The notes beneath the pieces were generated by a model that was given only the letters and a program-made list of their open reading frames with translations, was not told the DNA's origin and ran no database searches. The position numbers and the translations under genes were made by a program. A stretch of 64,000 nucleotides of DNA, taken from NCBI GenBank assembly GCA_020635955.1, contig JACJYW010000008.1, forward strand, positions 124,001 to 188,000, given 5' to 3'. Positions 18,316 through 26,570 of this stretch are shown piece after piece. This stretch comes from Crocinitomicaceae bacterium (lineage in GTDB: Bacteria; Bacteroidota; Bacteroidia; Flavobacteriales_D; Crocinitomicaceae). Within the stretch, counting starts at the first letter, position 1. The number at the start of each line of letters is the position of its first letter.

Positions 18316-19596
18316 ATGAAAAGACTAGTACTCGTTCTTAGTATGGCTGTTCTTGCCACATCTTTGAATTCATGTAAAAAATACAAAAACAAAGAAGTTT
18401 ATGCCAATGTGCCTGTGTACATGGATTACGAAAGCTTCAGACAATCTTTTGAATATATCCCTGCTGGTCAGCCTTTAACTATGGCAGGCAACATATATGT
18501 TCACAATAATTATTTATTGGTAAATGATATGGATAAAGGAATTCATATCGTTGACAATTCTGATCCTGCAAGCCCATGGGTTAGTGGATTTATGAAAATT
18601 CCGGGTAATACTCAAATGAGTGTTCAGGGAAATCTGTTATATGCAAATAGTTTTATTGATCTTTTGGTGATCGATCTTTCTAACATTAACGAGCCACAAT
18701 TGGTAACACGAATGAAAGATGTTTTCTCTTATTGCTTACCAGTGATCAATGACAAATATCCTGTTGCTGATATTCACAAAGATCAGGGCGTAGTGGTTTC
18801 ATGGAACATTGAAAAAACGAAAGAGGTATCTGGTTTCATGGCTAAAATGTTCGTGGCAGATTGTGACGAGTGTGATGGTGAAGAAGTGCAGGTAGCTGAT
18901 ATGGCAACTAAAGCTCCGGTAACATCAGGAGGAAGAGTGAACCTGGCAGGATCAATGGCAAAATTTGCGATCATTGGGAATCACTTGTATGCATTGGATA
19001 AAAATGAGATCAAATCATTTGACATCTCCAATCCATCAAATCCTTCTTTTGGAGGTAGAACAAAAACAATGGCTGAAGCTGAAACGCTTTTCCCGGTTGA
19101 ACATTACTTGTTCATGGGTACAACCACCGGTATGAAGATCTATGAAACACAGGGAACTGAAGATTTTCCTGATGAAGTATCAGAAATTGAGCACGTGGAG
19201 TCATGCGATCCTGTTGTAGTGCAAGGAGACTATGCATACGTTACTTTGCGCTCAGGTGCCGATTGCGGTGGTGTAGAAAACGAATTTCAAGTGATCGATA
19301 TCAGCAATATCAAATGGCCTAAATTCAAGAGAAGTTTTAGCATGACTGATCCACACGGATTAGGAGTAGACGGAAATCTATTATTCATTTGTGATGGTGA
19401 AGATGGGTTAAAGATCTATGACACTTCAGATCCTTTAAAAGCTGGAAATAACTTATTGTATCATTTCGAGTTTATACAAACAGTGGATATCATTCCAAAT
19501 AACGGTACTGCTATTATGATCGCAGAAGATGGTGTATATCAATATGATTACTCCGATCCTGGCAATATTTACATGCTAAGCATGTTGAATCTTTAG
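18316..19596 (+). CDS. LVIVD-repeat beta-propeller lipoprotein
   Basis: A 426-residue lipoprotein: signal peptide with lipobox SLNSC (Cys20). The rest is made of LVIVD-type repeats, each a four-strand blade (GIHIVDNSDPASPWVSGFM, LLVIDLSNINEPQLVTRM, IKSFDISNPSNPSFGG, FQVIDISNIKWPKFKRSF, LKIYDTSDPLKAGNN), which would form a beta-propeller anchored in the outer membrane. A cysteine cluster (CDECDG, about 178-183) is present. Proteins of this type are secreted and bind unknown ligands. Monocistronic; a strong terminator follows at 19634-19670. Confidence 0.83.
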   Translation: MKRLVLVLSMAVLATSLNSCKKYKNKEVYANVPVYMDYESFRQSFEYIPAGQPLTMAGNIYVHNNYLLVNDMDKGIHIVDNSDPASPWVSGFMKIPGNTQMSVQGNLLYANSFIDLLVIDLSNINEPQLVTRMKDVFSYCLPVINDKYPVADIHKDQGVVVSWNIEKTKEVSGFMAKMFVADCDECDGEEVQVADMATKAPVTSGGRVNLAGSMAKFAIIGNHLYALDKNEIKSFDISNPSNPSFGGRTKTMAEAETLFPVEHYLFMGTTTGMKIYETQGTEDFPDEVSEIEHVESCDPVVVQGDYAYVTLRSGADCGGVENEFQVIDISNIKWPKFKRSFSMTDPHGLGVDGNLLFICDGEDGLKIYDTSDPLKAGNNLLYHFEFIQTVDIIPNNGTAIMIAEDGVYQYDYSDPGNIYMLSMLNL

Positions 19597-19633
19597 AATT
19601 GATTTTCCGCTTAATTAGTTCTAATACTTAAGG

Positions 19634-19670
19634 TAAAGGTCACATCCGCACAGGTGTGACCTTTATTTGT
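19634..19670 (+). terminator. Rho-independent terminator after the LVIVD lipoprotein gene
   Basis: TAAAGGTCACA (19634-19644) pairs perfectly with TGTGACCTTTA (19655-19665) around a 10-nt loop, followed by TTTGT. An 11-bp stem with a T-rich tail, 37 bp past the stop codon. Confidence 0.85.
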
Positions 19671-19678
19671 TACTTTTG
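19671..19678 (+). promoter_or_regulatory. -7 promoter box for the yicC-gmk-nadD-hemJ operon
   Basis: TACTTTTG is an exact TAnnTTTG match, directly after the terminator and 16 nt before the yicC ATG. No -33 TTTG is found at 19-21 nt; the terminator stem occupies that place. Confidence 0.4.
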
Positions 19679-19694
19679 CTCAAAGTAAGACCTT

Positions 19695-20567
19695 ATGCTT
19701 CAATCCATGACTGGTTTCGGAAAAGCTTCCGGAACATACAAGAATAAAAAGATCACCGTTGAGATCAAGTCGTTGAACAGCAAGAATTTGGACCTTTATG
19801 TTCGTTTGTTGCCTGTATACAAAGAGAAAGAACTTGATCTAAGAAAGTATCTGGCTGATCAGTTAGATAGAGGTAAAATTGAATGTAACATCAATGTCGA
19901 AGCAAATGGTGAGGCAAAAAATTACACTATCAATAAAGAACTGGCAGGTAGATATTATGCTGAAATAGTTGATCTGGCTGCATATCTTGAAATTCCTACT
20001 TCTGATGTAATGAGTACTTTGCTTAAAATGCCAGAGATCTTCTCAACAACGGAAGACTCTTTGGATGACGCAGAGTGGCACTTCATTTTTGATCTGGTTA
20101 AAGAAGCCACTAAGAACATCAATGATTTTAGATCACACGAGGGTGAGGCCTTGAAAAAAGAGTTTACCCTGCGCATCAATAGCATTAAAGAAGCGTTCTC
20201 CCAGGTTCCGAATTATGAAAAGGCACGAATTGAAGATATCAAGAATCGTATTGAAAGCAACCTGGAAGAATTTGTTGGTGGAGCAAAAGTGGATAAAAAC
20301 CGCTTTGAGCAAGAATTGATCTATTACATTGAAAAGATTGATATCGCAGAGGAGAAACAACGTTTATCCAAACATCTGGATTATTTTCTTGAAGTCATGT
20401 CTCAATCAAAATTTCAAGGAAAAAAGTTGGGATTCATAAGTCAGGAAATAGGAAGAGAGATCAATACTTTAGGTTCAAAAGCCTACCACTCTGAAATGCA
20501 AAAGCTGGTGGTGCAGATGAAAGATGATCTGGAAAAGATCAAAGAGCAAGTTCTTAATACATTATAA
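19695..20567 (+). CDS. yicC: YicC-family endoribonuclease
   Basis: A 290-residue cytoplasmic protein of the YicC/YloC family, shown in E. coli and B. subtilis to be an RNA endonuclease. Motifs: N-terminal MTGFGKASG and EIKSLNSKNLDLYVRLP-type strand, C-terminal ERFEQELIYYIEKIDIAEE-like helix with QEIGREINTLGSKA. Length normal. First gene of an operon with gmk (52-bp gap), an order common in bacteria. The 52-bp gap contains a weak hairpin (20576-20608). Confidence 0.93.
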   Translation: MLQSMTGFGKASGTYKNKKITVEIKSLNSKNLDLYVRLLPVYKEKELDLRKYLADQLDRGKIECNINVEANGEAKNYTINKELAGRYYAEIVDLAAYLEIPTSDVMSTLLKMPEIFSTTEDSLDDAEWHFIFDLVKEATKNINDFRSHEGEALKKEFTLRINSIKEAFSQVPNYEKARIEDIKNRIESNLEEFVGGAKVDKNRFEQELIYYIEKIDIAEEKQRLSKHLDYFLEVMSQSKFQGKKLGFISQEIGREINTLGSKAYHSEMQKLVVQMKDDLEKIKEQVLNTL

Positions 20568-20619
20568 AAAAATGTCATCCAGATCCGTCAACTTACGGGC
20601 GAAGGATGTTCTTCTATAA

Positions 20620-21222
20620 ATGTCAGATTACAATAAAAATATAGACTTTCCGATTACAGGAAAATGTATCATTTTCTCCGCACCATCAGGAGCAGGAAAA
20701 ACAACACTCGTACATTACTTATTGAGAAACGTTGCTGATCTTGAATTTTCCATTTCTGCTGCTAGCCGTGAACCCAGAGGGCGAGAAGAGAACGGAGTAG
20801 ATTACCACTTTCTAACGGTTGAAGATTTTGAGAACAAGATCAAGAATGATGAGTTCGTGGAGTGGGAAGAGGTGTATGAGAACATGTACTACGGGACGCT
20901 AAAATCTGAGGTAAAAAAGGCCTGGGATAAGGGTAAGATAGTAGTGTTTGATGTGGATGCTGAAGGAGGGATCAATTTGAAAAGGATATTTGGAAAAAAT
21001 GCACTTTCAGTTTTCATAAAACCGCCTTCTTTGTTTGTTCTGGAGCAACGATTGAGAGATAGAAGAACGGAGACTGAAGAAAGTATCCAAAAAAGGTTGT
21101 CTAAGGCCAATGCTGAATTGGAAAAAGCTGATCAGTTCGATTATGTTCTCATGAACGATAATTTAGAGAAGGCTTGTCTTGATGCTAAAACCATAGTCGA
21201 AAAATTTATTGCGGGATCATGA
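20620..21222 (+). CDS. gmk: Guanylate kinase
   Basis: Phosphorylates GMP to GDP with ATP in purine metabolism. The 200-residue protein has the P-loop SAPSGAGKTT near residue 20, the GMP-binding region SREPRGREENGVDYHFL and YGTLKSEV, and the RLRDRRTETEESIQKRL lid. Starts at ATG 20620 with a slightly extended N-terminus. Overlaps nadD by 4 bp (ATGA). Confidence 0.96.
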   Translation: MSDYNKNIDFPITGKCIIFSAPSGAGKTTLVHYLLRNVADLEFSISAASREPRGREENGVDYHFLTVEDFENKIKNDEFVEWEEVYENMYYGTLKSEVKKAWDKGKIVVFDVDAEGGINLKRIFGKNALSVFIKPPSLFVLEQRLRDRRTETEESIQKRLSKANAELEKADQFDYVLMNDNLEKACLDAKTIVEKFIAGS

Positions 21223-21824
21223 AAAAAATAGGCTTGTTTTTCGGTTCTTTTAACCCCATACACGTAGGGCATTTGATCTTGGGAAACTATATGGCCGATT
21301 GTACAGATCTTGATGAGGTTTGGTTTGTTGTTTCACCACATAATCCATTAAAAGAAAAAGCCAATTTATTGGATGATCATCATAGATTAGCCATGGTGAG
21401 AATAGCTGTTGAAGACAATGATAGACTAAAAGCTTCTGATATTGAATTCAGCTTGCCCAAACCGTCATACACAGTTTTTACTTTGCAAAGCCTGAAAGAA
21501 AAATACCCTGACCATACCTTTATCCTTATTATGGGCGAAGATAACATCCGTACACTGCATAAATGGCGCAATTTTGAGTACCTGTTAGAAAACCATGAGA
21601 TCTATGTCTATCCAAGGGTATTAACGGTTCAGGAAGCAAAATCTGAGGACCTTTCAACGAATGATTTTCATAATCATTCAAATGTGAAGGTGTTTGAGAA
21701 TGTGCCACTCATGAAAGTATCTTCTAGTTATATTAGAGATGCTGTTAAGAACAAAAATGATGTTCGATATTTGTTAACGGATGAGGTGTACAAGTACCTT
21801 GATGAAATGAATTTTTATAAATGA
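21219..21824 (+). CDS. nadD: Nicotinate-nucleotide adenylyltransferase
   Basis: Joins nicotinate mononucleotide to AMP in NAD synthesis. The 201-residue protein has the nucleotidyltransferase motif GSFNPIHVGHLIL (residues 9-21), a PHNPLKEK segment, and the C-terminal SSSYIRDAVKN motif (family SSTxIR). Length normal (about 190-210). Coupled by ATGA overlaps to gmk upstream and hemJ downstream. Confidence 0.96.
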   Translation: MKKIGLFFGSFNPIHVGHLILGNYMADCTDLDEVWFVVSPHNPLKEKANLLDDHHRLAMVRIAVEDNDRLKASDIEFSLPKPSYTVFTLQSLKEKYPDHTFILIMGEDNIRTLHKWRNFEYLLENHEIYVYPRVLTVQEAKSEDLSTNDFHNHSNVKVFENVPLMKVSSSYIRDAVKNKNDVRYLLTDEVYKYLDEMNFYK

Positions 21825-22360
21825 TCACCACAATATTAGCTGTTAAAGCGCTACATATCATCTTTATTGTGACCTGGTTTGCAGGGTTATTCTATATTGT
21901 TAGGTTGTTTGTATATCAAGCTGAAGCTGAACAGAAATCTGAACCGGAGAAATCTATTCTTACGAATCAATACAAGATCATGGCAAAACGATTGTGGTTT
22001 GGAATTACCTGGCCATCTTTTATTTTGACAATGATCTTTGGTCCATGGCTTTTGTACTTAATGCCCCATCTATTAAAGGCGCCTTACATGCACATTAAGC
22101 TTGCATTTGTTGCCGGATTGATCATTTACCATATTGCTTGTCATATTTACTTTTTGAAATTGCAAAAAGGAGAGAATACAAAATCGGGAACCTTCTTCCG
22201 CATTTGGAATGAGTTAGCAACTTTATTCCTTGTGGCTATTGTATTCCTGATAGTAATGAAAAGTTCAATGAACTGGGTATACGGAACACTAGGGTTTGTG
22301 CTTTTTGGTATCCTCATCATGCTGGCGATCAAGGTTTATAAGAAGATCAGGGAAAAATAA
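21821..22360 (+). CDS. hemJ: Protoporphyrinogen oxidase HemJ (CopD-like membrane protein)
   Basis: A 179-residue inner-membrane protein with four hydrophobic segments, of the UPF0093/HemJ family: N-terminal KALHIIFIVTWFAGLFYIVRLFVYQ pattern with the heme-ligand His, a MHIKLAFV segment with a conserved Lys, and RIWNELATLFL, the family RxxNE motif. HemJ oxidises protoporphyrinogen IX to protoporphyrin IX. It overlaps nadD by 4 bp. It complements hemA-hemC-hemD located 11 kb upstream. No hemG or hemY is in the window. Confidence 0.9.
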   Translation: MITTILAVKALHIIFIVTWFAGLFYIVRLFVYQAEAEQKSEPEKSILTNQYKIMAKRLWFGITWPSFILTMIFGPWLLYLMPHLLKAPYMHIKLAFVAGLIIYHIACHIYFLKLQKGENTKSGTFFRIWNELATLFLVAIVFLIVMKSSMNWVYGTLGFVLFGILIMLAIKVYKKIREK

Positions 22361-22398
22361 TTATTTCATTATCAGATTATTAATCAAATAATTATACT

Positions 22399-22424
22399 TT
22401 TAGAGTCAATCAATAAACTCTAAA
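22399..22424. repeat. Inverted repeat adjacent to the start of the 22427 gene
   Basis: TTTAGAGT (22399-22406) is exactly complementary to ACTCTAAA (22417-22424), 10-nt spacer, ending 2 nt before the ATG at 22427. It could be an operator or a hairpin that controls access to the start codon. Confidence 0.4.
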
Positions 22425-22426
22425 GA

Positions 22427-23548
22427 ATGAAGCATTTAACCACACTACTTATGGTGGGGATTACCCTATCATTTACTAACATTGGATATTCTCAAAAATG
22501 GAAAGAGGCCTTGGGCGGAGGTAAATCTGGCAAAGTATGCGGAGACAAACTCTCAGAAGAAGATGTTGATCAACTTGTTTATCACAAGAGAAAAACGGAT
22601 GATGGAATTGTCAGTGAATACCAAAAAGCGAATTTAAACAAGATCGTTTTTTCAGACAAACAATTGCAGGCAGCTGAAGTAAATGGTGATAATGTGAAAA
22701 CTAAGTTTTCTATTAACGACCCTATATTTTTTAACATCATTCTCCCTCAGTCCTTGAACAATTACATAATCTATCCTATGGATAAAAACGGCGAATTTTT
22801 AAATGATTATTGCTATGATTATTCATTCAAGAAATGGTATGCAGGAGAAGGACACGGAGCATATAATACTGATGCTGGAATGCCGGTTAGAAATATTCAT
22901 GGTTCTGTAAGAATTGAATTTTTTGTTGATGGAGAACCATATAATTACCCTCTTACCTTAAGAAATGTAAATACAAGCAATACCACTACAATTACCAGTG
23001 ATTATATTGTTGATGATCCAAGCAAACATGATCCACATCCGGATTGGGTTGACCTGGTTCAAAACTTATCTGAAGGGGAACATGAAGTAAAGATAGTGGT
23101 GACGGCAAGAACAGATGCTGGACAAGATTCAAAAAGCACTAAATTACCTGTTGCCGAGGGATCTTTCACATTGGTAAAGAAAGCAGGAGAAACGTATGAT
23201 CCAAAGTTCGATCTTACCTGGGGAGATTATAAAAGGGGAATGAATGATGGGGACTTAAATGCAGCTGTGCTGAAGGCCCTTAAATCATATGCTGCTGCGA
23301 ATAATTATAAAGAAGAATTCCAAGCTATCAAAGTAAGTAGTACTTATTGGACAGTTACGGTAGATGCTCTTACAAAAAAGCCAATTACAAAACATATTGT
23401 TGTTTACTGTAAAGCAAAATGGCCTGACGGATTTTGCAAAGTGCAAAAGTTCAAATTCCAGCAAGACTATAATGGTTCCGGATATGGAGAAACATATTGT
23501 TCAGGAGTATACTGGAATAACTATCCAAAGGCAATCGATTGCGAATAA
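22427..23548 (+). CDS. Exported protein of unknown function
   Basis: A 373-residue protein with a signal peptide (MKHLTTLLMVGITLSFTNIGYSQ). No family recognised. The middle has a beta-sandwich look (VRIEFFVDGEPYNYPLTLR, EGEHEVKIVVTARTDAGQ), like a chaperone or adhesin-type fold. The C-terminal third has lysine-rich amphipathic helix and Cys-containing strands (VYCKAKWPDGFCKVQKFKF, GETYCSGVYW). It has no T9SS sorting domain. Its start lies beside an 8-bp inverted repeat and it ends at a strong bidirectional terminator shared with the convergent small lipoprotein gene. Confidence 0.6.
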   Translation: MKHLTTLLMVGITLSFTNIGYSQKWKEALGGGKSGKVCGDKLSEEDVDQLVYHKRKTDDGIVSEYQKANLNKIVFSDKQLQAAEVNGDNVKTKFSINDPIFFNIILPQSLNNYIIYPMDKNGEFLNDYCYDYSFKKWYAGEGHGAYNTDAGMPVRNIHGSVRIEFFVDGEPYNYPLTLRNVNTSNTTTITSDYIVDDPSKHDPHPDWVDLVQNLSEGEHEVKIVVTARTDAGQDSKSTKLPVAEGSFTLVKKAGETYDPKFDLTWGDYKRGMNDGDLNAAVLKALKSYAAANNYKEEFQAIKVSSTYWTVTVDALTKKPITKHIVVYCKAKWPDGFCKVQKFKFQQDYNGSGYGETYCSGVYWNNYPKAIDCE

Positions 23549-23562
23549 AGTCTTTAAAATTA

Positions 23563-23597
23563 AAAAAGCCCGGTCAATTATGTCCGGGCTTTTTTTT
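23563..23597. terminator. Bidirectional rho-independent terminator
   Basis: AAAAAAGCCCGG pairs with CCGGGCTTTTTT across a 10-nt loop (TCAATTATGT). A and T runs on either side let it work in both directions for the convergent genes ending at 23548 and 23620. Confidence 0.9.
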
Positions 23598-23619
23598 GAT
23601 AGTATTTTTTACGAGATGT

Positions 23620-24051
23620 TTACTGCAATTTCTCGCAATCCTTGATCCATCCATCTCTGCGGTCTTTCCAGTTCGAACTTACCACATCCCACAAAACAAA
23701 TGATTCAAATTTCATTAGACAAACCCCTAACTCTTTGTCGTTATTTGCGGCTGTACAATTGTTGATCCATCTTGCTCGTTCATCTTCCCATGCAGGATTT
23801 ACCGCTGTCCAAAGAACATAGGTCTCGAATTCGATCATCAAGGTTGCTTTTTCAGCAGTTGTACTTGCAGCCCTTACATCCGCTAACCAGCTTTCCCTTC
23901 TTTCACGCCAAACGGCATCAACACTGTTCCATCCCATATTGGATTCCAATTCAATAAGCAATCCACCAAACGAAGTGTCTTTTGCCGTACAACTTTGAAT
24001 GATTTGGGAGAACAAAATTCCAGATAGTAATATTAAAACTAATCGTTTCAT
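23620..24051 (-). CDS. Small lipoprotein made of three 40-residue tryptophan-heptad repeats
   Basis: A 143-residue protein of no known family. The start is ATG 24051; an in-frame TTG two codons upstream is less likely. Residues 1-20 form a signal peptide with a lipobox-like IQSC (Cys21). Then come three repeats of exactly 40 residues, each with a L-[IM]-x-[EF]-E motif and Trp residues at W41/W48/W55, W81/W88/W95 and W121/W128/W135, i.e. three Trp per repeat spaced seven apart, with a conserved Arg pair (RRESW, ERARW, RRDGW). Four Cys in all (21, 99, 111, 139). The pattern suggests helical repeats with a Trp heptad face. It stands alone, divergent from a crotonase. Confidence 0.65.
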   Translation of the reverse strand: MKRLVLILLSGILFSQIIQSCTAKDTSFGGLLIELESNMGWNSVDAVWRERRESWLADVRAASTTAEKATLMIEFETYVLWTAVNPAWEDERARWINNCTAANNDKELGVCLMKFESFVLWDVVSSNWKDRRDGWIKDCEKLQ

Positions 24052-24128
24052 AATCAATTGATTTGATGAGGGTGAAAGGTAATGAATTTTGCAAAATCAG
24101 AGCAGATAATCGAATTTCATCAGCACAC

Positions 24129-24160
24129 AAGAAACTGTTTATAAAAAGATACAGTTTCTT
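24129..24160. repeat. Perfect 10-bp inverted repeat in a divergent intergenic region
   Basis: AAGAAACTGT (24129-24138) and ACAGTTTCTT (24151-24160) are exact complements around a 12-nt spacer, between the divergent small lipoprotein and crotonase genes. Its place and symmetry fit an operator or a leader hairpin. The regulator is unknown. Confidence 0.4.
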
Positions 24161-24222
24161 CTTCCCCCGCGCATAATATCACTTACTTTTATGGGTTTAA
24201 CCAGATAAAAGAACAGATCAAA

Positions 24223-24996
24223 ATGAGCAATATAATTTCAGAACAAAACGGTCATGTTTTAACGATAACTATCAATAGACCATCTCAATTAAATGCCTTG
24301 AATAAAGAAACAATTGAGGAGCTTAGTAGAGCGCTAAAAGCTGCTGAAGCAGATGTTAATATTGGTGCTATCATTCTTACAGGCTCTGGCGAAAAGGCAT
24401 TTGTAGCTGGGGCTGACATCAAAGAATTTGCAGATTTCTCCGTAGAGAAAGGAAAAGAATTGAGTGCCGTTGGACATGATACACTTTTCAATTTGACAGA
24501 GAATTTGACAACGCCGGTCATTGCAGCAGTGAATGGTTTTGCTTTAGGTGGTGGATTAGAATTAGCCATGTCTGCGCATATCAGAATTGCATCTGATAAT
24601 GCAAAATTGGGTTTACCTGAAGTGTCTTTGGGAGTGATTCCTGGATACGGTGGAACACAACGTTTAGCTCAATTGGTAGGAAGAGGAAAAGCATTCGAAA
24701 TGATCATGACGGCCGGTATGATCTCTGCAGAAGAAGCGCAACAATGGGGATTAGTGAACCATGTTGTTCCACAAGCAGATCTTTTGGATCTGGCCAATAA
24801 AATAGCTTCAAAGATCATTAACAATTCACCAAATGCTATTGCTGCTGCAATTAGAGCGGTAAATGCGAATTATAAAGATGGTGTTGACGGATATAAGGCT
24901 GAGATAGAGGAATTTGGTAAATGCTTTGGAACACCTGAATTTGTTGAAGGAACTACTGCCTTTTTAGAAAAGAGAAAAGCAGAGTTTAGGAAATAG
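24223..24996 (+). CDS. Enoyl-CoA hydratase (crotonase family)
   Basis: A 257-residue cytoplasmic enzyme that hydrates trans-2-enoyl-CoA in fatty-acid or butanoate degradation. The crotonase signature is intact: TINRPSQLNALNKET, AGADIKEF (oxyanion hole), ALGGGLELAM and GLPEVSLGVIPGYGGTQRL, the last two holding the two catalytic Glu residues. Both Glu present means hydratase rather than a simple isomerase. Substrate chain length is not readable. Monocistronic. Confidence 0.92.
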   Translation: MSNIISEQNGHVLTITINRPSQLNALNKETIEELSRALKAAEADVNIGAIILTGSGEKAFVAGADIKEFADFSVEKGKELSAVGHDTLFNLTENLTTPVIAAVNGFALGGGLELAMSAHIRIASDNAKLGLPEVSLGVIPGYGGTQRLAQLVGRGKAFEMIMTAGMISAEEAQQWGLVNHVVPQADLLDLANKIASKIINNSPNAIAAAIRAVNANYKDGVDGYKAEIEEFGKCFGTPEFVEGTTAFLEKRKAEFRK

Positions 24997-25014
24997 AGAT
25001 AATGAAGGTGTGTT

Positions 25015-25071
25015 CTCGATACAGTTTTTTGGTTTAATCGAGTATCACGCCAAGGCGGGATGTATCGAGAT
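25015..25071. repeat. Palindromic dispersed-type repeat upstream of the flippase gene
   Basis: TCTCGATACA (25015-25024) and TGTATCGAGA (25062-25071) are exact complements; the outer bases GTGT and TGACAC extend it imperfectly. The sequence is of the kind seen as dispersed palindromes in many Flavobacteriia genomes. Copy number cannot be checked from one window. Confidence 0.55.
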
Positions 25072-25108
25072 GACACCAAAAACCACTCGAACAAACCTAA
25101 CTGAATAA

Positions 25109-25121
25109 TCCGCAAAGCGGA
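25109..25121. promoter_or_regulatory. Small hairpin touching the flippase start codon
   Basis: TCCGC AAA GCGGA (25109-25121) forms a 5-bp stem with a 3-nt loop, ending on the base before the ATG at 25122. It could limit ribosome access; it may also be part of the preceding repeat. Confidence 0.25.
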
Positions 25122-26570
25122 ATGAGCACAATAAAAAAATTAGCTGGGCAAACGGCCGTTTATGGCCTATCTTCCATTTTAGGAAGGTTGCTTAACTATT
25201 TGCTCGTTCCGATCCACACATATTTTTTCAATCCCTCTGCTTATGGTGTTGTCAGTGAGTTTTATGCCTATGTTGCATTCTTTGTGGTGTTGCTAACATT
25301 CGGAATGGAAACCACTTTCTTCCGCTTTGTCAATAAAGCGGAGGATAAAGAAAAAACCTTCAACCAGGCAGCTTCTTTCGTGATGATCATCAATGGAATA
25401 TTTCTGTTAACGATCATTATATTTTCACAAAATATTGCCAACTGGATGCATTATCCGGATTATCAGAATTACGTGATCTGGTTTGGTGCTATTTTAGCTC
25501 TTGATGCCACTACTGCTCTGTTTTTAGCAAAACTCAGATTTCAGGAAAATGCCAAAAAATTTGCCTTTGTACAATTGGCTTCTATTGGGGTAAATATCCT
25601 TTTCAATTTGATCTTCCTTTTTCTGATCTATGACAAGGAGTATCCTGACAGCATTGGAGTAGGATACATTTTCCTGGCTAATCTACTGGCGAGTTTTGCA
25701 AAACCGGTTTTGTTGTTCAAAGAAGTTTCGGCCTTCAGATTCGTATGGGATAAGGTAATGGCCAAAGCTATGATTCTGTTTGCTGTTCCTCTGGTTATTG
25801 CTGGATTTGCAGGTATCATAAATGAGACGTTGGACAGGATCCTGATCAAAGATCTTCAATTGGATAAGGGCCTTGAACAGGCTCAGGCTCAGGTAGGAAT
25901 TTACTCGGCCAATTATAAATTATCCATCCTCATTACACTGTTCATTCAGGCTTTCAGATATGCGGCAGAACCCTTCTTTTTTGCACAGGAATCAAATGAG
26001 AACAAAGAGAAGGTCTATTCAAAAGTGATGACCTATTTCATCATAGTGGTTTCACTCATTTTCCTTGTCATATCAATGAATCTGGACATTTTTAAATGGT
26101 TTATTCCAAATAAGGATTATTGGGAAGGATTAAAAGTGGTTCCTATCTTATTACTAGCAAATGTTTGTTTGGGGATCTATTATAACCAATCCATCTGGTA
26201 TAAGCTAGCCAACAAAACAATTTACGGAGCATACATTGCCATTGGCGGAGCAGTGATCACAATCGTTCTAAACTTTTTACTGATCCCAATCATGGGCTAT
26301 GAAGGCTCAGCCTGGACAACATTGGCCGCCTATGCTTCTATGATGGTAGCATCCCACTATTTTGGTCAAAAGATCTATCCGATCAAATACAATTTGAGAA
26401 AAGCGGGATTGTATGTATTCTCTGCATTATTATTCTATTTCATACACCGGTTAATTTCTACCGATTCATTCACTACTAACACGATCATTGCAGCAGTGTT
26501 CATTGCCATTTACATGGGAATGGTCTTCTTTTTTGAGCAACCTTTGAAGGAACTGAGAAAGAAACAGTGA
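25122..26570 (+). CDS. Polysaccharide biosynthesis flippase (Wzx/MATE-like membrane protein)
   Basis: A 482-residue protein with about 12-14 hydrophobic segments of the polysaccharide transporter family that moves lipid-linked saccharides across the inner membrane. N-terminus KLAGQTAVYGLSSILGRLLNYLLVPIHTYFF is typical; KIQ-type loops and a SAWTTLAAYASMMV helix in the C-terminal half support it. The next gene starts 1 bp inside its stop codon (TGATG), so the two are coupled. Confidence 0.9.
   Translation: MSTIKKLAGQTAVYGLSSILGRLLNYLLVPIHTYFFNPSAYGVVSEFYAYVAFFVVLLTFGMETTFFRFVNKAEDKEKTFNQAASFVMIINGIFLLTIIIFSQNIANWMHYPDYQNYVIWFGAILALDATTALFLAKLRFQENAKKFAFVQLASIGVNILFNLIFLFLIYDKEYPDSIGVGYIFLANLLASFAKPVLLFKEVSAFRFVWDKVMAKAMILFAVPLVIAGFAGIINETLDRILIKDLQLDKGLEQAQAQVGIYSANYKLSILITLFIQAFRYAAEPFFFAQESNENKEKVYSKVMTYFIIVVSLIFLVISMNLDIFKWFIPNKDYWEGLKVVPILLLANVCLGIYYNQSIWYKLANKTIYGAYIAIGGAVITIVLNFLLIPIMGYEGSAWTTLAAYASMMVASHYFGQKIYPIKYNLRKAGLYVFSALLFYFIHRLISTDSFTTNTIIAAVFIAIYMGMVFFFEQPLKELRKKQ

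Noticed and set aside
20576..20608. Hairpin between yicC and gmk as a terminator
   Set aside because: The stem is interrupted (5 bp plus 4 bp) and no T run follows; gmk is clearly downstream in the same operon.
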